Positions 44,315 through 52,264 of a DNA stretch of 64,000 bases are shown here, piece by piece (the stretch's first letter is position 1; each line of letters opens with the position of its first letter). Made by a program: the position numbers and the translations under genes. The DNA comes from Methylocystis sp. KS32 (GTDB taxonomy: Bacteria > Pseudomonadota > Alphaproteobacteria > Rhizobiales > Beijerinckiaceae), in assembly GCA_002862095.1 (NCBI GenBank), contig PHSQ01000001.1:992001-1056000 (forward strand), given 5' to 3'. The notes below the pieces were generated by a model. It had not been told where the DNA came from. It saw only the letters and a list, made by a program, of their open reading frames with translations, and made no database searches.

Positions 44315-45349
44315 ATGGAACAGGTTAGCATCATCGGTCTCGACCTTGCAAAGCGCTCCTTCCAGGCGCACGGCGCCCTCGCCGACGGCGGCGTGGCTTT
44401 CCGCAAGAAGCTTTCCCGAGAGAAAGTTCTCGCCTTCTTTGCCGAGCAGCCACGCTGCGTCGTCGCCATGGAGGCCTGCGGGAGCGCGCACCATTGGGGA
44501 CGGACCATCCGCGACCTTGGCCACGAGGTTCGGTTGATCCCGCCCGCCTACGTCAAACCGTTCGTGAAACGCCAAAAGAACGATGCGGCCGACGCGGAAG
44601 CGATCGCCGAGGCTGCGGTTCGGCCGACGATGCGCTTCGTCGCGGTCAAGACCGAGGAACAGCAAGGGCGCGCCATGCTTTTCCGGACGCGCGATCTTAT
44701 GGTCCGGCAGCGCACGCAACTGATCAATGCGCTCCGCGGTCATTTGTCGGAGCACGGCGTCGTGGCCGCGCAGGGACCCGCGAATGTGAAAGTTCTTGCA
44801 GAGGCGGTCGAGGATCAGGGTCAGGGGACTTCGCTTCCGCTTCTCGTCGTGGAGTTGGCCCGTGTCTTCCTCGATCAGATCGAGGGGTTGTCGAAAAGGA
44901 TCTCCGAACTCGAGAAGGTGACGGTCCACGAAGCCGCGTGCGGAGAAACGACGCGACGTCTGCAGACGATGCCAGGCGTCGGCCCCATCACGGCCTTGGC
45001 GATCGAGACCTTTGCGCCGCCGATGGATGTCTTCAAACGCGGGCGCGATTTCGCCGCCTGGCTCGGGCTCGCGCCCCGGCAACATTCGACCGGCGGCAAG
45101 CAGGTTCTCGGAAAAGTCTCGAAGATGGGGCAGCGTGATATTCGTCGGCTGCTGATCATCGGCGCGATGGCCGTCGTCCGCTCGGCCTCGCGAAAGGGCG
45201 CCCCGGAGGGAAGCTGGCTGCAGCGCTTGCTGGCGCGCAAACCAAAGATGCTGGTGGCGATTGCGCTCGCCAACAAGATGGCCCGGTCGATCTGGGCCAT
45301 GCTGGCGAAGGCGGAGGATTATCGGGTTCCTGTGGCTGCGGCGGCCTGA
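44315..45349 (+). CDS. IS110-family transposase (IS1111 group)
   Basis: A 344-residue DEDD-type recombinase. The N-terminal RuvC-like domain is seen with Asp in IIGLDLAKRSFQAHG (about 6-20), Glu in VVAMEACGSAHHWG (about 50-63) and the DD pair in KNDAADAEAIAEA (about 88-100). The C-terminal Transposase_20 domain has MPGVGPITALAIETF (about 219-233) and the serine region WLGLAPRQHSTGGKQVLGKVSKMGQRDIRRLLI (about 250-282). No stop or frameshift is seen, so the element may be active. Start ATG 44315. Confidence 0.95.
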   Translation: MEQVSIIGLDLAKRSFQAHGALADGGVAFRKKLSREKVLAFFAEQPRCVVAMEACGSAHHWGRTIRDLGHEVRLIPPAYVKPFVKRQKNDAADAEAIAEAAVRPTMRFVAVKTEEQQGRAMLFRTRDLMVRQRTQLINALRGHLSEHGVVAAQGPANVKVLAEAVEDQGQGTSLPLLVVELARVFLDQIEGLSKRISELEKVTVHEAACGETTRRLQTMPGVGPITALAIETFAPPMDVFKRGRDFAAWLGLAPRQHSTGGKQVLGKVSKMGQRDIRRLLIIGAMAVVRSASRKGAPEGSWLQRLLARKPKMLVAIALANKMARSIWAMLAKAEDYRVPVAAAA

Positions 45350-45399
45350 TCGACAATCAGCCAAAGCAACCGGAGGACTGTCGGGCGTGTAGGGAGGTC

Positions 45400-45600
45400 G
45401 ACGAACGGTAAGGTCAAAATGATCGGTTAGATCTGGGTCTGGAAACGCGTTAACATGCACCGAGCTCGACAGCTCGCCCGAATGATCTGCGCCAGATCCG
45501 CTCATCTCCATACCGGCCAGCGGCCAGATCAGGCCGCTTACCAAGGCCTGATACATGACCGCATCCGATCACGCGGACCAAGTCGTTCGAAAACATCTTG
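45400..45600 (+). ncRNA. Candidate IS1111 guide RNA (seekRNA/bridge RNA)
   Basis: The non-coding 3' end of the element is densely structured. Perfect hairpins are CGAGCT-CGAC-AGCTCG (45461-45476), GATCTG-CGC-CAGATC (45484-45498) and AGCGGCC-N6-GGCCGCT (45519-45538). Candidate guides: AATGATC (45418-45424) shares AATGA with the left target flank; AACATGC (45452-45458) is the exact complement of the right target flank GCATGTT (45626-45632); AATGATC again (45481-45487) with CTCCAT (45506-45511, complement of ATGGAG) fits the element's joined ends. IS1111 elements are known to encode such an RNA here. RNA ends and fold are not determined. Confidence 0.55.
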
Positions 45601-45607
45601 CGCGAAC

Positions 45608-45618
45608 GGGGGCATCCA
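45608..45618 (+). repeat. Right subterminal inverted repeat of the IS element
   Basis: GGGGGCATCCA, the exact complement of the left repeat at 44223-44233; it ends 7 bp before the right junction. Confidence 0.85.
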
Positions 45619-46433
45619 TACATGAGCATGTTGTGAGAGGAGCCTCGATCGTCGAGGTCGCGACCAAGGACGACCGGCGCTTTCGCGCGAAGGTGATTGG
45701 GCGCGACAAGACCACGGACATCGCCGTTCTCAAGATAGACGCCAATCATCTTACCGCGGTTCCGATGGGCGACAGTTCTTCGCTGGAGGTTGGCGATTTC
45801 GTCCTTGCCATCGGCAATCCCTTTGGCCTCGGGCAAACCGTGACCTCCGGCGTCGTTTCCGCGCTCGGCCGCACTGGGCTTGGCATCGAAGGCTATGAGG
45901 ACTTCATCCAGACGGACGCCTCGATCAATCCCGGCAATTCCGGCGGCGCGCTGGTCACTCTCGATGGTCAGCTTGTTGGGATAAACACGGCTATCCTTTC
46001 GAAGTCAGGAGCCAGTAATGGCATTGGCTTCGCGATTCCAATCGACATCGCGCGCCACGTCATGCAGCAGCTTGTCCAAAATGGCGAAGTGCGTCGCGGG
46101 CATGTCGGTCTCGGGCTGCGGAATAGTCCTGATCGCGGCTCCGGAGAGGCTGGCGTCGAGATCGCTTCGGTTGAGACCGCGTCCCCGGCGGCGGCGGCGG
46201 GTCTCGAAAAGGGCGACGTGATACTCTCTTTCAATGGGAGGAGAGTCGGGAGCGCGAACCAATTGCGCGCACTGATCAGTCTCGCGCCCGTGGGTCAGGA
46301 AATCGACCTGCGCTACCGCAGAGGAGGGACGACGGCCGTGGCGTCGGTGCGCATTGCGGCAGGGGAAGCAAGAGCTGCGGAACGGCGCAAGAAGCCGTGA
46401 TCTCTCTCTTGGGCTCAAAGAGAGGGAACGCGG

Positions 46434-48473
46434 CTATCTTCCACCGCCGAACAAGCCCCGCATCGCGGCTAAAAGGCCCTTCGGCTTCGGCTTCGGCGGC
46501 TCGGGTTCGGGCGCAGGCGGCTCCTGCGTCTTGATCCTTGCGGACTCGGCCTTGGCGTCGCGGAAATGCGCCAAGAGCGCCGCCAGCGCCGTCGCTTTGG
46601 TCAAGGAGACGAAATCACCCGCGTTCCGTGCGCGGATGTATCCGCGGAAGTCCTGGGCCGATTGCGCATCGCCTTGCCTCTCGTAAAAGGCGGCCGCCTC
46701 TTCGAGAGCACGCAGGTCCGCGAGTTCGTCGGCGACGGTCAGCGGGTCCGCGTTTCCCTGATTGTCGAGCGTCAGCCTCGCCGCCCGCAGTCTTTGTGGG
46801 TCCGATGTTTCGAGGAGCCGAGAAAAAGCGTGCGCCTGTTCCGCTACGGAGGCTCGCGGCGGCAGAAGGTTCTCCGCGTCGCAGAGTCTCGCAAAGCGAT
46901 ATGTCAGCGGCGCATGGGCTTGAGATCCGAGCCCGTCGGCCAGATCACCGCCCCATCGGGGATGCAAAACGAGCGCGGCGAAAAGGGAAGGGGTGAGTCG
47001 ATAGGAGCGATAGCCTCCCAGGCGCGCGGCAAGCGCGCGACCGGCGGGCTCCGCTTCTCGTAGCAGCGCCAGGAAATTGAGCAGCAGCAGCGGCGAGAGG
47101 GGCTCCCAGGGAGTGAAGCTGTCGAAGCCGCTGGCGTCATCGAGGCGGGCAAGAGCCGCGTTCAGCAAATGCGCGGCCTTTTCGCGGCGCGCCTGAAGGC
47201 CTGCGGCCCTTTCGAGCATTGCGCGGGAAGTCGATGCGGCGAGCGCGTTCTCGTCGTGAGACGCGGTTCGCAGAATCTCCGCCGCCAAAGGATCGTCTTC
47301 GGCCAGTTTTCGTGGCCGCACGCCTTCGGCCTCGACGCGGAAAAGGCGGATATTGGGGGCGTTGCCGGCTATTCGGGACAGGGTCCAGGCCTCGCCCGCT
47401 TCCCCGTTCAGGCTGATGAGAGTTATGTCGTCGCCCAAAGCCGCGCCATAGAAATCGAGCTCCAAGGTCGTTCCGATCGACGCGGCGGCGGAGCCTGCAT
47501 TAATAGTCCCGTTGGGCGTCGAACGTCTTATCGTTAGCCCGTCGAGCGGGACATCCTCGGGAGCTGTCGCCAGTTTCAGCAGGTTGTAAACGACGATTGG
47601 CTCGTGCGTCCAAACGGCGTCAGGGCATTCCTCGAGTTGCCCGGTCGCTTGACGAATGTCTTCGATGGACAGCGGCGCGATGACCGGCTCGCCCGCATCC
47701 TGCTGTTCGCGAGTCCAGTCGCGCATCCGTCTTCGTTGATGCATCACCAGCGCCAGGCTTATCCGACCGAGCACATGCGCGATTTCTTCCAAGGGTTCGA
47801 ATAGGCGTATGCGCAATAGGGGGCGAGGCGCGCCGCCTTCGCGCAACCATTGCTCCATTATTGCGAAGGGAGCTTCGCGGCGATCCTCGAAGCCGTCGGG
47901 AGGATAATCGGCGCCTTCCACGGCGAGGCGGACGCGCATGGGAGGAAAAAGCTGGCTGGCGGGCCAGATGCGGAGGAACTGCGTCCCGCCCTCGCCGCGC
48001 GCGAGAAGGCGCCTGTATCCGCAGGCCCAAGCCAGTCTGGCTCCCGCGAGGGAGAATTGATCCCGGGCGAAACGCTGGAAGTCGCTCCGCGCCGAACATG
48101 TAACCTTGCGTACGACTGGCGGCTCGTTGATCGCCCCTTCCGGCAGCACGGTCAGGGCGAGACGCCATTCGCCGAGGTCGTCCCCCTCGGTTTCCTCGAG
48201 AGACAGCTTCGCTTCCGAGCCGTCGGAGGCGAGCAAGAGGAGGTGTTTGTGTCCGGAGGCCACGTCCACCAGACAAGCGCCGGCGCGCCAGCGGGTCGCG
48301 TCCAACCGGTCGACAAAGAAGGTCTCGCCGGAAAAGTCGGGGCTGTTCGAGGAAATAATGGTGAGATCGGGGCTAGCCGCTTTTGGGCCGGCGATTTCGC
48401 CGCCCGATTCGAAGAACCCGAACAGCATCGAGCGCTCGCCATCCCAAAATACGTCCAATTGTTCCTGCCACAT
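46434..48473 (-). CDS. Large protein of unknown function
   Basis: About 679 residues from ATG 48473 (MWQEQLDVFWDGERSMLFGFFESGG); a TTG at 48536 would add 21 residues. No signal peptide or membrane segment is evident. The N-terminal half (about 1-330) looks mixed alpha/beta with no recognised motif; the C-terminal half (about 400-640) is Ala/Leu/Arg-rich helical. The end is a Pro/Glu/Lys-rich linker (PPAPEPEPPKPKPKG) followed by a short Gly/Phe tail (MRGLFGGGR). Codon use matches neighbours and the frame is clean, so it is a real gene. No family was recognised. It is convergent with the split protease gene. Confidence 0.75.
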   Translation of the reverse strand: MWQEQLDVFWDGERSMLFGFFESGGEIAGPKAASPDLTIISSNSPDFSGETFFVDRLDATRWRAGACLVDVASGHKHLLLLASDGSEAKLSLEETEGDDLGEWRLALTVLPEGAINEPPVVRKVTCSARSDFQRFARDQFSLAGARLAWACGYRRLLARGEGGTQFLRIWPASQLFPPMRVRLAVEGADYPPDGFEDRREAPFAIMEQWLREGGAPRPLLRIRLFEPLEEIAHVLGRISLALVMHQRRRMRDWTREQQDAGEPVIAPLSIEDIRQATGQLEECPDAVWTHEPIVVYNLLKLATAPEDVPLDGLTIRRSTPNGTINAGSAAASIGTTLELDFYGAALGDDITLISLNGEAGEAWTLSRIAGNAPNIRLFRVEAEGVRPRKLAEDDPLAAEILRTASHDENALAASTSRAMLERAAGLQARREKAAHLLNAALARLDDASGFDSFTPWEPLSPLLLLNFLALLREAEPAGRALAARLGGYRSYRLTPSLFAALVLHPRWGGDLADGLGSQAHAPLTYRFARLCDAENLLPPRASVAEQAHAFSRLLETSDPQRLRAARLTLDNQGNADPLTVADELADLRALEEAAAFYERQGDAQSAQDFRGYIRARNAGDFVSLTKATALAALLAHFRDAKAESARIKTQEPPAPEPEPPKPKPKGLLAAMRGLFGGGR

Positions 48474-48756
48474 GGACTTTGCGCGCCCCTTCGTCTTCGA
48501 CGATCCGAAATTATCTGTTTCCGCCGGTTGAGCCAATCCGTCGGTTTTTTTGTGCGCGGAGACGCGTGGCTGAGCAATTGCCGAAAAGAGGAAGCAGGCA
48601 ACCGGGGGCGACTATCGCCGGCGCAACGTCGCCTAGAATGGCCGCGGCGCGGGGTCTATGGCCGTAATGGCTGGCGGCGTGGAGGTTGCGTTGGCCGTGG
48701 TTGGCGCGATGGCGATGATGGTTATCGTCACTGACCGCCGGGACAGGTTCTCCAAT

Positions 48757-49965
48757 CTAATCCTTGGGGAGGTAACCTAATGCCCGTAGGAGTGGCGGCA
48801 TCGTCAGTCCCTGGGCGATGATCGAAAAGGCGACGACGCCAAAGGTGACGACCAATATGTCCTGGCGCAGCGGGAGCGTCGCGGGCAGGGAAAGCGCCAA
48901 TGCGAGCGAGAGGGCTCCGCGCAGTCCTCCCCACCACATCACGTTCAGTTCCTTGAAACTTATCGCCCAAGGCGAGCGGTAAAGACACAAGCCGAGAGGA
49001 TAGACCGTGACCGCGCGGCCCAAAAGCGCGACGCCAAAAGACCCCGCCAGCATCCAGCCTCCATGGGAGACGAAGGGCAGTTCCGCCGCATCAACGCCAA
49101 TGAGCAGAAACACGAGGGAGTTTCCGAGGAATGCGGCGAACTCCCAGAAGGAGACCACGAATTCGCGTCCCCTGGGGCTGAGAAAGGCGCTTCTTATTTT
49201 CGACGAAACGCCGAGATTGCCGATTATGAGACCGGTGACCACCGTGGCTAGAACGCCCGAGGCGTGAAAATATTCTGCGGTGAGAAATGAACCGAAGGCT
49301 GCGATTGTGGTGAGCGTCGATTCAATCAGATGGTCCGAGGTTCTACCGGCGCTGAGAATGGCCACGCCGCCGAAAATCGCGCCTACGCCAAGTCCGCCCA
49401 GCACGATTCGAGCCAGATTCAACGTTATTCCAAGGCCCGTCCAAGTCCCGTCTCCCGAAACAGCCCAATCCACGCTCAGCCCGAACAGAATTGCCGCGGC
49501 GCCGTCGTTCAGCAAGCTTTCGCTTTCAATGAGAAGCCGCAGACGCCCCTCCATGCCAATGTCCTTGAACATTGCGATGATCGAGACCGGGTCAGTCGCG
49601 GCGATCAGGGAGCCGAACACCAGCGCAGGCGCCAAGGGCCAATGCAAGGCCATCGTCATGGCCGCCGTCACTGTCGCCATTGAAAGGACGGAGCCCAGCG
49701 TCGAGAACAGCAGAATCGGCGCAAGATCGCGCTTCAGCTCCCGCCAATGGATCGAGAGGGCGGCTTCGAAGAGCAGCGGGGGCAAGATTAGGTCGAAAAT
49801 GAGGTCGTGAGTAAGGTGCGGTCCAATGTTGCTGCTGAAGGAAGCCAGAGCGGCGCCGACAAAGACAAGGCCCACCGTGTATGGTTGTCTAAATCGACGC
49901 GCGGCGATCGCCACGGTCATCGCGACCGCCAGCAGGGCTATGATTTGTCTTAAGCCTTCGTCCAT
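48757..49965 (-). CDS. Na+/H+ antiporter of the CPA1/NhaP type
   Basis: A 402-residue membrane protein with about 12 hydrophobic segments, of the cation:proton antiporter-1 (sodium/proton exchanger) family. Ion-site motif FGSLIAATDPVSIIAMFKDIG (ATDPV, about 131-151) and LLIESESLLNDGAAAILFGL (ND pair, about 162-181) are present, as is WWGGLRGALSLALALSLP (about 342-359). No cytoplasmic C-terminal domain. Exchanges Na+ (or K+) for H+ at the inner membrane. Stands alone. Confidence 0.92.
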   Translation of the reverse strand: MDEGLRQIIALLAVAMTVAIAARRFRQPYTVGLVFVGAALASFSSNIGPHLTHDLIFDLILPPLLFEAALSIHWRELKRDLAPILLFSTLGSVLSMATVTAAMTMALHWPLAPALVFGSLIAATDPVSIIAMFKDIGMEGRLRLLIESESLLNDGAAAILFGLSVDWAVSGDGTWTGLGITLNLARIVLGGLGVGAIFGGVAILSAGRTSDHLIESTLTTIAAFGSFLTAEYFHASGVLATVVTGLIIGNLGVSSKIRSAFLSPRGREFVVSFWEFAAFLGNSLVFLLIGVDAAELPFVSHGGWMLAGSFGVALLGRAVTVYPLGLCLYRSPWAISFKELNVMWWGGLRGALSLALALSLPATLPLRQDILVVTFGVVAFSIIAQGLTMPPLLRALGYLPKD

Positions 49966-50140
49966 GAAATCGGCTTTCGTGAGCGGCGGGCGGTTTTGTC
50001 GAGGCGCGCCCGGAGAGCGTTTTGTTCGCTGTCATAATGGCCTCGACGAGCGTCGAAAGCTCCGGCGGAGTCATATCTCCATTCTATCGGGCGCGCGCTC
50101 GAGTTTGACCGAACCGCAAACGATATAGCAGCATATCAAA

Positions 50141-50311
50141 ATGGACCGGCCTTCAATCGATCCCTTGATCGCGGCGGGGGTGGCGTCATTGGCGGCCATC
50201 GTTTCCTGGATCGGCGGCTTTCTCTCAATCGAGGCGCTCGATCGCCTCGCCCCGGCGCGCCCTAAAGAAATGGACTTGCGCAAAGCCGCAGCGGAGCAAA
50301 TCTCTACTTAA
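50141..50311 (+). CDS. Possible 56-residue membrane peptide
   Basis: A short frame with one hydrophobic stretch (AAGVASLAAIVSWIGGFL, about 10-27) and a charged C-terminus. Its TAA overlaps the AAGGAAGG ribosome site of the phosphoribosyltransferase gene that starts 8 bp later. No strong ribosome site of its own. It could be a small operon member or chance. Confidence 0.35.
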   Translation: MDRPSIDPLIAAGVASLAAIVSWIGGFLSIEALDRLAPARPKEMDLRKAAAEQIST

Positions 50312-50318
50312 GGAAGGC

Positions 50319-51002
50319 ATGATCGCGAGGCAGGACATGGGCTTTTATGATCGAACGGATGCGGGAAAGCGACTTGTCGCGCCTCTTGCCAAATACAAGG
50401 GCCAGGATATCGTCGTGCTCGCCCTCCCGCGAGGAGGCGTTCCCGTGGCGGCGCCAATCGCCGCCGCTCTTTCCGCGCCGCTCGATCTCATACTCGTGCG
50501 TAAGATCGGCGTGCCCGATCAGCCGGAACTCGCCATGGGCGCGGTGGTGGATGGCGAGCATCCGCTCGTCGTCCGCAACGAGGACGTCATCGCATTGGCG
50601 GGGGTCGATGAAGCCGAATTCGAGACGGCATGCGAGAGGGAACTCAAGGAAATCGAGCGGCGTAGACGCTTTTATCTCGGCGGGCGCGTCCGCCCCGATG
50701 TCGAGAGCCGGATTGTGATCGTCGTCGATGACGGGGTGGCGACTGGCGCGACGACGCGGGCCGCGCTCCACTCCATTCGAGCGCGCAACCCCAAAAAGCT
50801 GGTCCTCGCCGTGCCGGTGGCGCCGCCGGATACGCTGGCTTTGCTGGAGAAGGAGGTTGACGAGGCCCTATGTCTGGAGACGCCCGCCGATTTCGGAGCG
50901 ATTGGCTGCTACTACGCCGATTTCCGGCAGATAACGGACGAGGAAGTCATTCGCGTTCTCGACCGTTTCGGCTCTTCGCCCGTGCGCCCGGCGCAACCAT
51001 GA
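50319..51002 (+). CDS. Type I phosphoribosyltransferase
   Basis: A 227-residue phosphoribosyltransferase-fold protein. The PRPP-binding loop is IVIVVDDGVATGATTRAAL (about 129-147). N-terminal FYDRTDAGKRLVAPLAKYKGQDIVVLALPRGGVPVAAPIA is typical of the uncharacterised group often found with stress and dormancy genes. The substrate base is unknown. AAGGAAGG precedes the ATG; a second ATG six codons on is also possible. It heads the forward side of the salvage cluster. Confidence 0.88.
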   Translation: MIARQDMGFYDRTDAGKRLVAPLAKYKGQDIVVLALPRGGVPVAAPIAAALSAPLDLILVRKIGVPDQPELAMGAVVDGEHPLVVRNEDVIALAGVDEAEFETACERELKEIERRRRFYLGGRVRPDVESRIVIVVDDGVATGATTRAALHSIRARNPKKLVLAVPVAPPDTLALLEKEVDEALCLETPADFGAIGCYYADFRQITDEEVIRVLDRFGSSPVRPAQP

Positions 51003-51018
51003 AGAATGCGCTTGCCGT

Positions 51019-51576
51019 TCAGCCGATCCAGCGAATATCCGGCGTTTTACGCGGGACGGGGGCGGGTGGCGCCGAGGCATGGCCGAGGATAATCGGCGCT
51101 ATCGGGTTGTGAGTATCCGGCAGCGCGAGCGCGCGCCTGCCTTCGGCAGTGGCCAGCCAAGGCTGCGACAAGCCTATCCAGCAGGAGCCGAGCCCGAGAC
51201 CATGCGCCGCCAGCATTAGATTTTCGGCAGCCAGCGCGCAGTCCTCCGCCCCCCAGGGGTCTGCGGCAGGGCCGGAAACCACGATCAGCGCCGGGGCGCG
51301 GTAAAAGACGTGAAATTTCGCGTCGGCGAGCTTTTCGTAGAGTTGTTCCGGCAGTTGGAGCGGTCGCTCCGCGGTCATGTATGCTTTGGCCTTGCTGGAG
51401 ACGTCGTCGAGCAGAGCGCGGTCGCGCACGACCGTGAAGACCCAATCCTGACGGTTTACGGCGCTCGGCGCCATAGCCGCCGCCTCGACCGTCCGCCTCA
51501 AAGTATCTTCCGAAGGCGGTTGTGTTGAAAACTCCCGGGTGGAGCGTCGCCCCGAGATTGCGTCGAACAGATCCAT
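51019..51576 (-). CDS. Nitroreductase family protein
   Basis: A 185-residue FMN-dependent nitroreductase-like protein. N-terminal FDAISGRRSTREFSTQPPSEDTLRRTVEAAAMAPSAVNRQDW holds the flavin-contact residues (R-R-S near 10-12, APSAVN near 36-41). ENLMLAAHGLGLGSCWIGL follows and the C-terminal NPIAPIILGHA closes the fold. Substrate unknown; relatives include nitro- and SagB-type reductases. It follows the nicotinamidase gene on the same strand with 42 bp between. Confidence 0.9.
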   Translation of the reverse strand: MDLFDAISGRRSTREFSTQPPSEDTLRRTVEAAAMAPSAVNRQDWVFTVVRDRALLDDVSSKAKAYMTAERPLQLPEQLYEKLADAKFHVFYRAPALIVVSGPAADPWGAEDCALAAENLMLAAHGLGLGSCWIGLSQPWLATAEGRRALALPDTHNPIAPIILGHASAPPAPVPRKTPDIRWIG

Positions 51577-51618
51577 TTCCAGCCCTTTCGCTTTTTGTCT
51601 TCGCCAGGCCCCGCAAGC

Positions 51619-52170
51619 TCAGTGGGCGATCACTCCAGCCGCGGACATTTCATTGATTGCCGCCACGGCGCCCGTTTTAGTCAGTGGGCGGGTCGCCTCC
51701 AGTATTAAATGCGTTTCGAAGCCGGCCGCAACCGCGCTCAATGCGGTCGCGCGCACGCACACCTCCAGCGCCAGGCCACAGACGATCACGCGGCGGACGC
51801 CATGCTCGCGAAGCGATGCGATTGTTGCGGGCGCGAACAGGGCCGAATGTTGATCGTCATTGGGATCGATCCCTTTTGACACGATCCACGCGCTCCGTGG
51901 CAGGCGAAGAGTCGAGAGAAAATTCGCGCCTTCCGTCTCGCGAACGCAATGCTCCGGCCAAGGGCCGCCTCGGCGGTGAAAACTGATATGATTCAGTGGG
52001 TGCCAATCTCGTGAGGCGATCACGATCGCGCCAGCTTCCACCGCCTCTTGTATGAGCTTGTTGATGGGAGCGATGATCCGATCGGCGCCAGGCACAGCAA
52101 GAGCGCCGCTTGGACCAAAATCCGCCTGCATATCCACGACGATCAGAGCGTCGCCTTGACCGAAGCGCAC
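51619..52170 (-). CDS. pncA: Nicotinamidase
   Basis: Converts nicotinamide to nicotinate in NAD salvage. 183 residues from GTG 52170, which has AGGAG nine bases upstream; the frame extends to a GTG at 52203. Catalytic triad visible: Asp in LIVVDMQADFGPSGAL, Lys in WIVSKGIDPNDDQHSALF, Cys in VIVCGLALEVCVRATAL. Metal ligands SRDWHPLNHISF are present. All fit nicotinamidase/pyrazinamidase rather than other isochorismatase-like hydrolases. The product feeds the nicotinate phosphoribosyltransferase encoded at 53309-54682. Confidence 0.92.
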   Translation of the reverse strand: MRFGQGDALIVVDMQADFGPSGALAVPGADRIIAPINKLIQEAVEAGAIVIASRDWHPLNHISFHRRGGPWPEHCVRETEGANFLSTLRLPRSAWIVSKGIDPNDDQHSALFAPATIASLREHGVRRVIVCGLALEVCVRATALSAVAAGFETHLILEATRPLTKTGAVAAINEMSAAGVIAH

Positions 52171-52264
52171 AATCGCCTTCTCCTGAAGATCGCAACGCCC
52201 CACCCCAATCTATTTAGCGTCCGATCGACTTGACGACGCAAGAATCCAGGAATTGGATCAATCG

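Larger units (their letters stand above)
44219..45626 (+). mobile_element. IS110-family (IS1111-type) insertion sequence, complete
   Basis: A 1408-bp element interrupting the protease gene. It has a DEDD transposase gene (44315-45349), a short left end, a 277-bp structured non-coding right end and 11-bp perfect inverted repeats set a few bases inside the ends (44223-44233 and 45608-45618). Subterminal repeats and a long 3' non-coding region are marks of the IS1111 group. Exact ends are ambiguous by four bases, because ATGA occurs at both junctions (44214-44217 and 45622-45625). The host frame resumes precisely, so there is no other target duplication. Confidence 0.9.
43928..46400 (+). pseudogene. 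DegP/HtrA-type periplasmic serine protease, split by an IS110-family element
   Basis: Two separated parts make one HtrA-like protease. Part 1 (43928-44218) has a signal peptide (MLLRLLLVIFLIAPTPLFAGG) and the start of the trypsin domain ending GSGVIVDAENGYILTN. Part 2 (about 45627-46400) resumes at [19 protein letters not shown], with the catalytic Asp in [11 protein letters not shown], the catalytic Ser in [10 protein letters not shown] and one C-terminal PDZ domain (about the last 95 residues). Total would be about 355 residues, a DegS/HtrA-size protein with one PDZ. The insertion lies directly before the catalytic His codon. Part 1 now reads six codons into the element and stops at 44239. 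It follows the GroES-GroEL chimera by 65 bp. Confidence 0.93.

Noticed and set aside
44219-45626. Classical target-site duplication around the insertion sequence
   Set aside because: Only a four-base identity (ATGA) occurs at both junctions and the host frame resumes precisely. For an IS110-family element this is better read as the shared core at the crossover than as a duplication.
48537-48756. Small Gly/Arg-rich or membrane ORFs downstream of the antiporter gene
   Set aside because: Forward frames such as the 40-codon one from 48658 lack a ribosome site and recognisable sequence; chance is as likely.
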